This document shows, piece after piece, positions 23,807 through 32,904 of a stretch of DNA of 64,000 nucleotides (positions within the stretch are counted from its first letter, which is position 1; each line of letters opens with the position of its first letter). This DNA comes from JBBQZU01 sp041749535 (GTDB taxonomy: Bacteria > Bacteroidota > Bacteroidia > Flavobacteriales_D > Cryomorphaceae), in contig JBGTBE010000042.1 of assembly GCA_041749535.1 (NCBI GenBank), positions 70,702 to 134,701 of the forward strand. The letters run 5' to 3'. Under the pieces are notes generated by a model. That model made no database searches, was not told the origin of the DNA, and was given only the letters and a program-made list of their open reading frames with translations. A program made the translations under genes and the position numbers.

Positions 23807-25939
23807 CTATTTTTCGGCTGATTGATTCTGAAGTTTGATATCAGTACCAAGTCGTTGCAGGTAAGCGATAAGCGCAATTAACTCGGTATTGGGTGCTGCG
23901 ATAATTTCGTCTTTGGCAAGGCTACTGACGATTGTTTGCTGCTGGGCTATTACATCCTGGTTGGCTATCTGTTCATAACCATCGGCATATGGCACTCCGA
24001 GGGTGCGCATGGCGTTGATCTTCGCCACGGTGGTGCTTGTGTCGAGTTCTGTAGTAGAGAGCCATCCATATTCTGGCATTATAGATCCAGGCGACATTCT
24101 TTCGGGCTCTATCATATGGTTGTAGTGCCAAGAATCGGGGTACTTACCTCCTAACCTGTGCAGGTCAGGACCCGTTCTTTTCGAACCCCATAAAAATGGG
24201 TGGTCATATACATACTCTCCTGACTTTGAATACTCGCCCTGATAGCGCTCCGTTTCGTGCCGGAATGGGCGCACCATCTGTGAGTGACAATTGTTGCATC
24301 CTTCTGAAATATATACGTCGCGGCCGTGCAACTCAAGGGGGGTATATGGTTTTACACTTGCGATGGTGGGTATATTGGACTTTACCAGAAAGGTAGGTAC
24401 CATTTCTATGACGCCACCAATTAGGATCACCACCAAAGACAGCACCATGAATTGTACAGGTTTTCGCTCCAGCGGTCTGTGCCAATGCTCATTTCCATGC
24501 GGAACAAACGTGGATTCGAGGGCTGTTGCCTCAGCGGCCTCGTCCTTTAGAAAATTACCATTTTTCACAGTGATACGCAGGTTGTAGATCATCACAAATA
24601 CCCCTGTCAAGTATAGAAGACCGCCTATTGCACGCAATCCATACATTGGAAGTATTTGCGTTACAGTTTCCAAGAAGTTTGGGTACACCAAAAATCCGTC
24701 TTGGGTAAATTCCTGCCACATGGCCCACTGGGTGAACGCTGCCCAATAAAGAGGCAATGCGTAAAAAACAATCCCCAGGGTACCTAGCCAAAAATGCATA
24801 TTGGCAAGTCTTATCGAGTACAACTTTGTTCTAAACAATTTTGGAATCAACCAATACATCATACCAAATGTGAGAAAGCCATTCCACCCTAGTCCGCCGA
24901 TATGCACGTGTGCAATGGTCCAGTCGGTATAGTGACTTATGGCGTTTATGCTCTTTATGGAAAGCAGTGGCCCTTCAAAAGTGCTCATACCATAGGCCGT
25001 GACTGCCACCACCATGAATTTGAGCATTGGCTCTTCCCGAACTTTATCCCAGGCACCGCGAAGGGTGAGTAATCCGTTGAGCATACCACCCCAGCTAGGA
25101 GCAATAAGCATAAGCGAGAATACGGTACCCAGGCTCTGGGCCCATTCAGGAAGTGAGGTATACAGAAGGTGGTGAGGGCCAGCCCATATATAGAGAAAGA
25201 TCAATGCCCAGAAATGTATTATGGAGAGCCTGTATGAGTATACAGGCCTGTTGGCAGCTTTAGGAATGAAATAGTACATAAGCCCCAAGTAGGGAGTGGT
25301 GAGAAAAAATGCTACGGCATTGTGGCCATACCACCATTGTACAAGGGCATCCTGAACCCCGGCATACCAGCTGTACGATTTAAAAATGGAAATCGGTAGC
25401 TCGAATGAATTCACAATATGCAAAACCGCTACGGTCACAAAAGTGGCAATGTAAAACCAGATGGCCACGTAGATGTGTCGCTCCCTTCTTTTCACAATGG
25501 TCATCATCATGTTGAGACCAAAAACAACCCATACAATTGCAATTGCGATGTCGATAGGCCACTCCAACTCTGCGTATTCCTTAGAAGTTGTCAAACCAAG
25601 GGGAAGGGTGATCGCTGCTGCAACAATAATAGATTGCCACCCCCAAAAATTTATCATGGAGAGCTTATCACTCCACATCCTTGCTTTAAGCAGTCGCTGC
25701 AAGGAATAATATATCCCGGTGAAAAGTCCGTTGCCTACAAATGCAAAAATTACCGCGTTGGTGTGTAGCGGCCTAATACGTCCAAATGTGGTATAAGGAA
25801 TACCACCCGTAAGCTCCGGATACACGAGCTGTAATGCAGCATAAAGACCTACAAGCATTCCTACCACTCCCCATAACAGGGTGGCATATGCAAACATCTT
25901 AACTATCTGATTGTCATAATAGAACTTTTCAATCCTCAT
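23807..25939 (-). CDS. ccoNO: Fused cbb3 oxidase subunits I and II (CcoN-CcoO)
   Basis: 710 residues. Residues 1 to about 460 are the catalytic subunit CcoN, with haem and CuB histidines at H59, H206 (YGHNAVAFF), HH256-257 and IAHVHIGG (344, 346). A short linker leads to CcoO (about 490-710), with a membrane anchor and a mono-haem site CNNCH (548-552) within SEGCNNCHSQMVRPF. The enzyme reduces O2 at low concentration and pumps protons. Fusion of N and O is a known Bacteroidota arrangement. It begins eight bases after ccoS. Confidence 0.96.
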   Translation of the reverse strand: MRIEKFYYDNQIVKMFAYATLLWGVVGMLVGLYAALQLVYPELTGGIPYTTFGRIRPLHTNAVIFAFVGNGLFTGIYYSLQRLLKARMWSDKLSMINFWGWQSIIVAAAITLPLGLTTSKEYAELEWPIDIAIAIVWVVFGLNMMMTIVKRRERHIYVAIWFYIATFVTVAVLHIVNSFELPISIFKSYSWYAGVQDALVQWWYGHNAVAFFLTTPYLGLMYYFIPKAANRPVYSYRLSIIHFWALIFLYIWAGPHHLLYTSLPEWAQSLGTVFSLMLIAPSWGGMLNGLLTLRGAWDKVREEPMLKFMVVAVTAYGMSTFEGPLLSIKSINAISHYTDWTIAHVHIGGLGWNGFLTFGMMYWLIPKLFRTKLYSIRLANMHFWLGTLGIVFYALPLYWAAFTQWAMWQEFTQDGFLVYPNFLETVTQILPMYGLRAIGGLLYLTGVFVMIYNLRITVKNGNFLKDEAAEATALESTFVPHGNEHWHRPLERKPVQFMVLSLVVILIGGVIEMVPTFLVKSNIPTIASVKPYTPLELHGRDVYISEGCNNCHSQMVRPFRHETERYQGEYSKSGEYVYDHPFLWGSKRTGPDLHRLGGKYPDSWHYNHMIEPERMSPGSIMPEYGWLSTTELDTSTTVAKINAMRTLGVPYADGYEQIANQDVIAQQQTIVSSLAKDEIIAAPNTELIALIAYLQRLGTDIKLQNQSAEK

Positions 25940-25947
25940 GTTGCATA

Positions 25948-26121
25948 TTATTTGAAAGGTTGGGCACCGGAGTTTTCCTCTTCGTCTTCATCAAAGAGCA
26001 TTCTAACCGAAGGTGTATAATCATCATCAAACTGTCTTGATCTCACCGCCCATATGAATCCGGCAAGAAATGCCAGTGCTACAGACAAGCTTATGATGAT
26101 CAATAAAAGAAGTACTTCCAT
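25948..26121 (-). CDS. ccoS: cbb3 oxidase maturation protein CcoS
   Basis: I use ATG 26121 (MEVLLLLIIISLSVALAF, 57 residues); an upstream in-frame start would add nine less hydrophobic residues. It has a single membrane helix, then FIWAVRSRQFDDDYTPSVRM, the typical CcoS pattern (helix, W-A-V/I-x-x-x-Q-F-D-D). CcoS is needed for cofactor insertion into the oxidase. It lies between ccoI and ccoNO as in many clusters. Confidence 0.9.
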   Translation of the reverse strand: MEVLLLLIIISLSVALAFLAGFIWAVRSRQFDDDYTPSVRMLFDEDEEENSGAQPFK

Positions 26122-26185
26122 AAAAATTAGGTGTGCGAAGAGATGCAAAGAACCGTATGATCAAAGCGAAGTATTATGATGTTGG

Positions 26186-28630
26186 TCAATACTGAACATG
26201 ACTTTTATCAGTTTTCGGCAAGAACTTCCTATAATAAAATGTGGTACCCAGCGTAACAAAACCCACAACGGAAATAGAACTCAGAGGCATAAGTATGGCG
26301 GCAATCACAGGCTCAAGCAATCCGGATACAGCAAAAAATACCCCTACTCCGTTGTAGAGAAATGAAAGCACAAAACTGAGTTTGACAACGCGAAGGGTGG
26401 CCTGAGAAAATCTAAAAAATCCGGGTAAACAGGCAAAGCCTGACGATGCCAGAATGGCATTGGAAGCTGGTGCAAACCTGAACACATCATCGGCCACAGA
26501 GATGCCCATGTCACTGGCGCGTAGCGCGCCTGCGTCGTTCAAACCATCGCCAATCATGGCTGTAATGGCACCTTTTTTTTGCAATGCAATGATGAATTGC
26601 TCCTTGTCAAAAGGGCTTTGATTGAAGTAGATGCCTTCCTGCTGCCCAAAGAGGGACTGAATTACCGACTGCTCCGCTGCGTTGTCTCCACTCAGCATGT
26701 ATAGTTTGTATCTTTTCTTGAGTTGGTTTATTTGCGCGCCAAGGTCTGGGCGATAGTTCTTGCTCACCTCAAAAAAGCCTGCGGATATTCCGTTAATGCT
26801 CACATGAATTTCACTGGCAAGGGGATTTATTTGTCTTGGATGGGCTCCAACGAACGCCGGTGTACCTATTCTGTACACATCGCGCCCAGACCCAGCCATA
26901 ATGCCCTTCCCTGGCAACTCTGAAAAAACTGACAATGAAACAGGCGTGCATTCTGCTTGCAGGGTACGTGAAATGAATCTGCTGAGCGGATGTCCTGATT
27001 GGCTTACAATACTAAAAATTAAGTTTTTCTCAAGTACTGACAACTTCCGACCAATGTAGACTGTGCGTGCATCTTCGCCGTGCGTTAACGTGCCCGTTTT
27101 GTCAAAAACAATGGTATCCACTTCTGCCATTCTCCCCAGAGATGAAGCATTTTTTAAATAGAATCCACGCCTGCCCAAGAGTCTCACTGCATTGGAAAAG
27201 GCAAAAGGAAAACTCAGCGCCAACGCACATGGGCAGGCTACAATGAGCACAGCACTCACCGCATCCCAGGCAACCGGTGGATCATTGACCATCCAATATG
27301 CAGCCGCCAGCATAGAAATAGCTAAAACAACATAGGTAAACCTTCGGCCAACCCTATCGGCAAATGATGCGAGATGGTGGGTTTTATTGCCTGATTCGCT
27401 GTTGTTCCAAAGCGCGGTAAGATAGCTTTGATCTACTGTTTTCAACACTTCCAGGAGTAAAGATTGTCCTGCTTGACGTCCGCCTGCAAAGATTTTGGCA
27501 CCCGGCATGGCAGAGACGGGCTCACTCTCACCGCTCACAAAGCTGTAGTCAATTGATCCTTCACCTTCTACAAGCACCGAATCTGTGGGCACCAACTCTC
27601 CACTTCGCACACGGTATTTGTCGCCTGGCTTTAGCTGCTCTATGCTACAGGGCTTCTCAACTCCGTTCTCTACGCGATGTACGGCAATCGGGAAGTAAGA
27701 TTTGTAGTCACGCTCAAATGATAAACTGTCATAGGTACGCTGCTGTATCCATTTCCCGATAAGGAGAAAAAAGATCAGTGCTGACAGACTATCCATATAT
27801 CCCCCGCCCCCCAAAATGAATATTTCATAGGTACTCCTTACAAACAGGGCCAAAACACCCAAGCTTATTGGCACATCCATATTGATTTCTTTTTGGATGA
27901 TGGACTGCCAAGCAGAACGCAGGTAGTCGGCTGCCGAGAAAAGTAACACCGGCAAGCCCAAGGCGAAGTTTACATAGCCAAAAAACCTGCGGTAAATATC
28001 ATTTGGGTCAGCATTAACTGAGAGGTATTCCGGAAAACTCAGCAACATAATATTTCCAAAACAAAATCCCGCAACCCCCATCTGCAGAAGAATGCGCTTG
28101 GTGTACGTATTTGACTTTTTGGATTTTGTAGAATCCAGGTATAGCTGAGGCTCGTAGCCCACTGCGGAGAGCTGCTCAACAAGCCGCCGTAGAGAAAGCA
28201 ATTGAGGATTGTAGTCAAAGGATGCCAGTCGTTTTGTGAAATCAACCCTGGACTGAATCACCCCAGGCACCAGTTTATAGAAGTGCTCTATGAGCCATAT
28301 GCAGGATGCGCAATGCATAGAAGGAAGCCGAAATTGGACCTTAGCCAGGGTTGCACTTTTGTAAGAAAGAAGCTTTTCCTGTATGCCTTCTTCATCAAGA
28401 TATGCAAAGGAATCGCTTACCGGCGCCTTCAGTTGCTTGATACCTGGATTCGGCGCATAGGTGTAGTAGCTTTCTAAACTGCAGGAATTGAGCAGTTGGT
28501 AGACGCTCTGACATCCATGGCAACAGAATGACTTATCTTCGAAATTCACGCGCTCACCCTCGCAGGAATCACCACAGTGAAAGCACTTCACATGAGCGGC
28601 AGTATTGGTTAATTTGGATTGTTGACTCAC
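26186..28630 (-). CDS. ccoI: Copper-transporting P-type ATPase CcoI/FixI
   Basis: 814 residues. The N-terminus has a cysteine-rich metal-binding domain (CFHCGDSC at 16-23 and CCHGC at 36-40) typical of CcoI-type pumps, then an HMA-like domain with MHCASC (105-110). Further on are SGESEP (366-371), CPC (466-468), DKTGT (510-514) and GDGLNDAGAL. It delivers copper for the binuclear centre of the cbb3 oxidase. It overlaps the usp gene by four bases and precedes ccoS by 64 nt. No key residue is missing. Confidence 0.95.
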   Translation of the reverse strand: MSQQSKLTNTAAHVKCFHCGDSCEGERVNFEDKSFCCHGCQSVYQLLNSCSLESYYTYAPNPGIKQLKAPVSDSFAYLDEEGIQEKLLSYKSATLAKVQFRLPSMHCASCIWLIEHFYKLVPGVIQSRVDFTKRLASFDYNPQLLSLRRLVEQLSAVGYEPQLYLDSTKSKKSNTYTKRILLQMGVAGFCFGNIMLLSFPEYLSVNADPNDIYRRFFGYVNFALGLPVLLFSAADYLRSAWQSIIQKEINMDVPISLGVLALFVRSTYEIFILGGGGYMDSLSALIFFLLIGKWIQQRTYDSLSFERDYKSYFPIAVHRVENGVEKPCSIEQLKPGDKYRVRSGELVPTDSVLVEGEGSIDYSFVSGESEPVSAMPGAKIFAGGRQAGQSLLLEVLKTVDQSYLTALWNNSESGNKTHHLASFADRVGRRFTYVVLAISMLAAAYWMVNDPPVAWDAVSAVLIVACPCALALSFPFAFSNAVRLLGRRGFYLKNASSLGRMAEVDTIVFDKTGTLTHGEDARTVYIGRKLSVLEKNLIFSIVSQSGHPLSRFISRTLQAECTPVSLSVFSELPGKGIMAGSGRDVYRIGTPAFVGAHPRQINPLASEIHVSINGISAGFFEVSKNYRPDLGAQINQLKKRYKLYMLSGDNAAEQSVIQSLFGQQEGIYFNQSPFDKEQFIIALQKKGAITAMIGDGLNDAGALRASDMGISVADDVFRFAPASNAILASSGFACLPGFFRFSQATLRVVKLSFVLSFLYNGVGVFFAVSGLLEPVIAAILMPLSSISVVGFVTLGTTFYYRKFLPKTDKSHVQY

Positions 28631-29370
28631 AAGGAATATGCAGGTAAAAATAAAGTGGCTTTCTCATCAAAGAGGGGTTTGAATCGGCTGTTCTCACCAT
28701 ACAGGGAAAGTAAATATTGAAGCGAACCCACTACGAGGGTAGACTGATTATAAGGTATAGGTTTCAGCAGTTTATCAGTGAGTGGTTCACGTACTTTCAG
28801 TATTCCTACGTTTTTTGAGTATTGCTTGAGGTATTCCACCAGCATGATTTCATCAGGGGCTTCTATATCAGCTGATTTTACGGGAGTTACCATAAGCAAG
28901 GTGAGGGTCAAATCAACAATCTGCCTTGAAAAGAATTGAAAAAATTCCTTGACACTTTTGAGCGATGCCTGTGTGCCGTTGTGTATGAGTAAAACATTCG
29001 AAATGACCTTGAAATAAGCCGGTACTACTATGATAGAGCAACCATGCACCCCAAATTCATCGCGTACGGCAAGTGGAAGCAGTGTGCTCTTCTCCATAAT
29101 AAGGAGGTCGGAATAGGTTGCTTGTTTTTCCAAATTCTTAAGCACTCCCTTTGAAAAGTGACGAATGGTGAGGGGGATGTTGCGGTGCTGACAGATGGTT
29201 GTGAATGTAAGCAGCAAGCTTTCATTGGCATCAGCGTTTTCATTCTTTTCATGCAAAATACAGAGCGTGAGTCGTAGGTTACGACCTGATAAATAAACTG
29301 TTATAAACCGCAGGACACCCTCGCCTTCACTGAGTGAATTCAGGGCAATGAGCACGTTTTTATCATTCAT
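28627..29370 (-). CDS. Universal stress protein-like protein heading the cco operon
   Basis: 247 residues starting MNDKNVLIALNSLSEGEGVL, with a Usp-like alternation of strands and helices. Midway, YSDLLIMEKSTLL and GCSIIVVPAYFKVISNVLL suggest two Usp-like halves. The ATP-binding G-x2-G-x9-G(S/T) signature is not clearly present, so nucleotide binding is doubtful. It is the first gene after the FNR-type site and overlaps ccoI (ATGA), so it is made together with the oxidase. Its role in low-oxygen physiology is inferred from position. Confidence 0.7.
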   Translation of the reverse strand: MNDKNVLIALNSLSEGEGVLRFITVYLSGRNLRLTLCILHEKNENADANESLLLTFTTICQHRNIPLTIRHFSKGVLKNLEKQATYSDLLIMEKSTLLPLAVRDEFGVHGCSIIVVPAYFKVISNVLLIHNGTQASLKSVKEFFQFFSRQIVDLTLTLLMVTPVKSADIEAPDEIMLVEYLKQYSKNVGILKVREPLTDKLLKPIPYNQSTLVVGSLQYLLSLYGENSRFKPLFDEKATLFLPAYSL

Positions 29371-29421
29371 CCCGATCTGAATTTTCAGCTGCCAAGATCG
29401 GCAGTACTGAAACCCGGAAGT

Positions 29422-29435
29422 ATGATTTACATCAA
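29422..29435. promoter_or_regulatory. FNR-type binding site upstream of usp-ccoI-ccoS-ccoNOQP
   Basis: ATGAT-TTAC-ATCAA matches the FNR consensus TTGAT-N4-ATCAA in nine of ten specified bases. It lies 52-65 nt before the usp start, between the end of the Fnr-like regulator gene and usp. This is a suitable distance for activation of the cco operon when oxygen is low. Confidence 0.65.
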
Positions 29436-29462
29436 CCGTTAAACTGATAATTGTCAGGAAAC

Positions 29463-30176
29463 CTACCTTCGGGAAACCAGAAGGAGCTCTTTTGGCTCAA
29501 GGATTTTGATTTTTCTGCCTACGGTTTCGATAAGACCTTCTTTCTTAAAATCATTGAGCAAGCGAATCAGTGATTCGGTCGCCGTTCCAACGATGTTTGC
29601 AAGGTCTTCCCGGGAAAGGTTAATTTCTATTTCGCCCTTTGTTTCCTGCTCTATACCGTAGGTATCCTTGAGCATAAGCAAGGTAAGAGCAAGGCGTTGC
29701 CTCACACTCTGCTGTGCCAGCTGGGTCATCTTCATAGCCATAACATTCGCTTCACTGCACACATGCTGGAGTAAATCCAAATAGAACTTTGTACCCGGAC
29801 GCACCATTAAAAGAAAATCATCCTTGGGCACAAAACAAACCATACAATCATCCAGCGCCTCGGCTGTAAGTTGGTATAGCTGGTCGGAAAGCAATGACTT
29901 GTAACCCAAAATATCGCCGGCTGCAGAAACTTTTATTATCTGTTCTTTCCCATCCATACCCGTGCAATACACTTTTATTCGTCCTGTGTTTACACAAAAA
30001 ACACCCATTGGTCGGGTGCCTTCATGGAAGAGAACCTGACCTTTACGGTAGCACGTACACGTTTTAGCCTGGCTCAAAGTCTCTGAATCTTCGCCACTTA
30101 AGGTTCCAAAAATGGATCTGTGTTGAGACTTGCAAAACAAGCATGAATGCGGATTATCACCTAATTGATTAGCCAT
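29463..30176 (-). CDS. Crp/Fnr-family regulator, FNR-like, cysteine-rich
   Basis: From ATG 30176 (MANQLGDNPHSCLFCKSQ) the protein has 237 residues; a longer open frame upstream adds 28 residues unlike the family. It has a cyclic-nucleotide-like beta-roll (about 35-130), a dimer helix, and a Crp-type helix-turn-helix (NLSREDLANIVGTATESLIR). Cysteines C12 and C15 near the N-terminus, C40 and C42, and C114 (in CMVCFVP, aligning with FNR Cys122) could hold an Fe-S cluster, although spacing differs from E. coli FNR (20-23-29-122). It is adjacent to the cco operon and an FNR-type box, so it probably activates the oxidase genes. Confidence 0.88.
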   Translation of the reverse strand: MANQLGDNPHSCLFCKSQHRSIFGTLSGEDSETLSQAKTCTCYRKGQVLFHEGTRPMGVFCVNTGRIKVYCTGMDGKEQIIKVSAAGDILGYKSLLSDQLYQLTAEALDDCMVCFVPKDDFLLMVRPGTKFYLDLLQHVCSEANVMAMKMTQLAQQSVRQRLALTLLMLKDTYGIEQETKGEIEINLSREDLANIVGTATESLIRLLNDFKKEGLIETVGRKIKILEPKELLLVSRR

Positions 30177-30266
30177 TAAAAATCCATTTTTAACACGGTA
30201 GGAAGGTATTAAAAATTTAAGAACCGGAACACGGATGTTGAAGCCTCCAAGCCCAGCCAATTTTCT

Positions 30267-30274
30267 TATTTTTG
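30267..30274 (+). promoter_or_regulatory. -7 element of glyA
   Basis: TATTTTTG fits TAnnTTTG exactly, 23 nt before the glyA ATG. No TTG lies at the usual spacing upstream. Confidence 0.4.
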
Positions 30275-30297
30275 GCAGAAATCTACCCGATTAAAAT

Positions 30298-31590
30298 ATG
30301 AAAAGAGACACTGCCGTATTTGATGTGATAGCCAAAGAGAAAATCAGGCAAATGGAAGGCATAGAACTGATTGCATCTGAGAACTTTGTAAGCGATCAAG
30401 TGATGGAAGCTATGGGCTCAGTAATGACCAATAAGTATGCAGAAGGCCTTCCAGGCAAGAGGTATTACGGTGGATGTGAGTTTGTAGATATTACTGAGAA
30501 TCTTGCCATTGACAGATTGAAAAAGCTCTTCAATGCGGCATGGGCCAATGTGCAACCACATAGCGGGGCGCAGGCCAATGCGGCTGTAATGCTCGCAGTA
30601 TTGCAACCGGGTGATAAAATTATGGGATTCGACCTTAGTCATGGTGGACACCTCACCCATGGTAGCCCTGTGAACTTTAGCGGGAAGTTGTACAATCCTG
30701 TGTTCTATGGAGTAGAGCGCGAGACTGGGCGCATTGACTATGACAAGCTGGAAGCGAAGGCAATGGTTGAGAAACCAAAACTTCTCATTTGCGGAGCTTC
30801 CGCATACTCCCGCGATTGGGATTACAAAAGATTGCGTGCTATAGCCGACAAGATTGGCGCGCTTTTGCTTGCTGATATATCTCATCCGGCTGGCCTCATT
30901 GCAGCAGGTTTACTCAACGACCCTATGCCGTATTGCCACATCGTGACTTCTACCACGCACAAGACCCTTCGCGGTCCAAGGGGTGGAATAATTATGATGG
31001 GCAAGGATTTTGACAATCCCTTCGGACTCAAAACTCCTAAAGGTGAGCTTAGACCCATGTCAGCGGTGCTGGACAGCGCAGTCTTTCCAGGTACACAGGG
31101 CGGACCATTGGAGCACGTTATTGCATCCAAAGCTGTTGCTTTTGGCGAAGCGCTTACCGATGAGTTCAAGGCTTACGGAAAGCAAGTAATTGCCAACTCT
31201 AAGAAACTGGCAGATTCGTTTATGGCACGTGGGTACAACATCATATCAGGTGGCACGGACAATCACAGTATGCTCATAGACCTGCGCTCAAAGGATATCA
31301 CCGGCAAAGAGGCCGAAAACACGCTTATAAAAGCCGATATCACCGTGAATAAAAACATGGTGCCATTTGATGATAAATCGCCTTTTGTGACCAGCGGAAT
31401 GCGTATAGGTACGCCCGCTATCACCAGCAGAGGCCTGCGCGAAGAGCACATGGACCGCATAGCCGAACTCATAGACCGCGCATTAATGAACCGCAGCGAT
31501 GATGCCGCCCTCAAAGCCATTAAGGAAGAAGTAAACCAGATGATGCATGCGTATCCTCTCTTTGCGACCACCCAATCTGTACATCACTGA
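30298..31590 (+). CDS. glyA: Serine hydroxymethyltransferase
   Basis: This PLP enzyme converts serine and tetrahydrofolate to glycine and methylene-tetrahydrofolate in the cytoplasm. 430 residues, full length. The PLP lysine is K222 in TSTTHKTLRGPRGG, and the N-terminal IELIASENFVS (22-32) is characteristic. It is divergent from the fnr-like gene. The fumarylacetoacetase gene follows after nine bases, so they probably share a transcript. Confidence 0.97.
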   Translation: MKRDTAVFDVIAKEKIRQMEGIELIASENFVSDQVMEAMGSVMTNKYAEGLPGKRYYGGCEFVDITENLAIDRLKKLFNAAWANVQPHSGAQANAAVMLAVLQPGDKIMGFDLSHGGHLTHGSPVNFSGKLYNPVFYGVERETGRIDYDKLEAKAMVEKPKLLICGASAYSRDWDYKRLRAIADKIGALLLADISHPAGLIAAGLLNDPMPYCHIVTSTTHKTLRGPRGGIIMMGKDFDNPFGLKTPKGELRPMSAVLDSAVFPGTQGGPLEHVIASKAVAFGEALTDEFKAYGKQVIANSKKLADSFMARGYNIISGGTDNHSMLIDLRSKDITGKEAENTLIKADITVNKNMVPFDDKSPFVTSGMRIGTPAITSRGLREEHMDRIAELIDRALMNRSDDAALKAIKEEVNQMMHAYPLFATTQSVHH

Positions 31591-31599
31591 AACGAACCC

Positions 31600-32886
31600 A
31601 TGCAAGAACCAATTCGTGCCAATGACCCTGTGAGGCGCAGCTGGATAAATGTACCTGCTGACAGTGACTTTTCAATTCAAAACCTTCCTTTCGGTATTTT
31701 TTCAGATGCTGGTGTGCAGAAGCATGCCTGTGTTGCCATTGGAACCGAAATCGCCGACCTTCACGCGCTGAGCTCCCTCGGATACTTGAAGGATTCGGGG
31801 TTCGAACCCCAGCAGTTCGCAGGCCCATTTCTGAATCCAATGATGAAGGCAGGGAAGCAAGCCATACGCAACCTGCGCAATAAACTTTCAGATATTTTTG
31901 ATGAAAAAAACACCACCCTTGCGGGAAATGAAGCGCACCGAAGGCAAGTGATTCGTGCCCAAAGCGCTGTGAGCATGGAGCTGCCAGTAGAGATTGGAGA
32001 TTACACAGATTTTTACAGCAGTGTAGAACACGCTACAAATGTTGGCATGATGTTCCGAGACCCGGCCAATGCACTCCTGCCCAACTGGAAGCATTTGCCT
32101 GTAGGCTACCATGGACGCAGTTCATCGATAATCCCCTCAGGAGTAGCCGTGCGCCGCCCCCTTGGACAAACCCGCCCAGACGACAGCCAGCCACCTGTAT
32201 TTGGCCCCACCAAACAGCTGGATTTTGAACTGGAAGTGGCATTTATAACATTCGATGGCAAACCACTCGGTGAGCGCATCAGCACCAGCGAGGCAGAAGA
32301 CCACATATTTGGACTGGTGCTTTTCAATGACTGGTCGGCGAGGGATATTCAAAAATGGGAATACGTGCCACTCGGCCCCTTCCTCGCTAAAAACTTTGCA
32401 TCGAGCATATCACCATGGATTGTGACCCTTGACGCGCTGGAAACATTTCGCGTAAGCGGCCCTGCCCAAGACCCGCCTGTGCTTCCCTACCTGCATTCTG
32501 ATGGCAACCGAAACATTGACCTGCAGCTTGAGGTGGGCATCGTGCCCGAAGGACAATCCGAGACTGTGGTGTGCCGGTCGAATTTCAAATATATGTATTG
32601 GAATATGGCCCAGCAGCTGGCCCATCATACCGTAAATGGTTGCAACATACGCTGCGGAGATATACTGGCTTCCGGCACCATTTCTGGCAAAGAGCCCGGT
32701 AGCTACGGCAGTATGCTCGAACTCACCTGGCGAGGGTCCAAACCTATTGCCCTTGCCGATGGCAGCGAGCGAAAATTCATCAATGATGGTGACACTGTAA
32801 CGATGCGGGGACATTGTGAAAAAAATGGAGTGCGGGTGGGATTTGGAGAGGTGCGAAGTCGGGTATTGGCAGCCAAAGAGGTTTGA
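31600..32886 (+). CDS. fahA: Fumarylacetoacetase
   Basis: Last step of tyrosine and homogentisate breakdown: fumarylacetoacetate to fumarate and acetoacetate. 428 residues, in line with the family. Visible motifs are SSVEHATNVGMMFR (His of the catalytic region), PVGYHGRSSS, the metal-binding acidic FELEVAF and NDWSARDIQ. Other homogentisate-pathway genes are not in this window. It is co-directional with glyA (nine-base gap) and relA/spoT (18 bases). Confidence 0.95.
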   Translation: MQEPIRANDPVRRSWINVPADSDFSIQNLPFGIFSDAGVQKHACVAIGTEIADLHALSSLGYLKDSGFEPQQFAGPFLNPMMKAGKQAIRNLRNKLSDIFDEKNTTLAGNEAHRRQVIRAQSAVSMELPVEIGDYTDFYSSVEHATNVGMMFRDPANALLPNWKHLPVGYHGRSSSIIPSGVAVRRPLGQTRPDDSQPPVFGPTKQLDFELEVAFITFDGKPLGERISTSEAEDHIFGLVLFNDWSARDIQKWEYVPLGPFLAKNFASSISPWIVTLDALETFRVSGPAQDPPVLPYLHSDGNRNIDLQLEVGIVPEGQSETVVCRSNFKYMYWNMAQQLAHHTVNGCNIRCGDILASGTISGKEPGSYGSMLELTWRGSKPIALADGSERKFINDGDTVTMRGHCEKNGVRVGFGEVRSRVLAAKEV

Positions 32887-32904
32887 TACATCAGCGGAGG
32901 AAGG

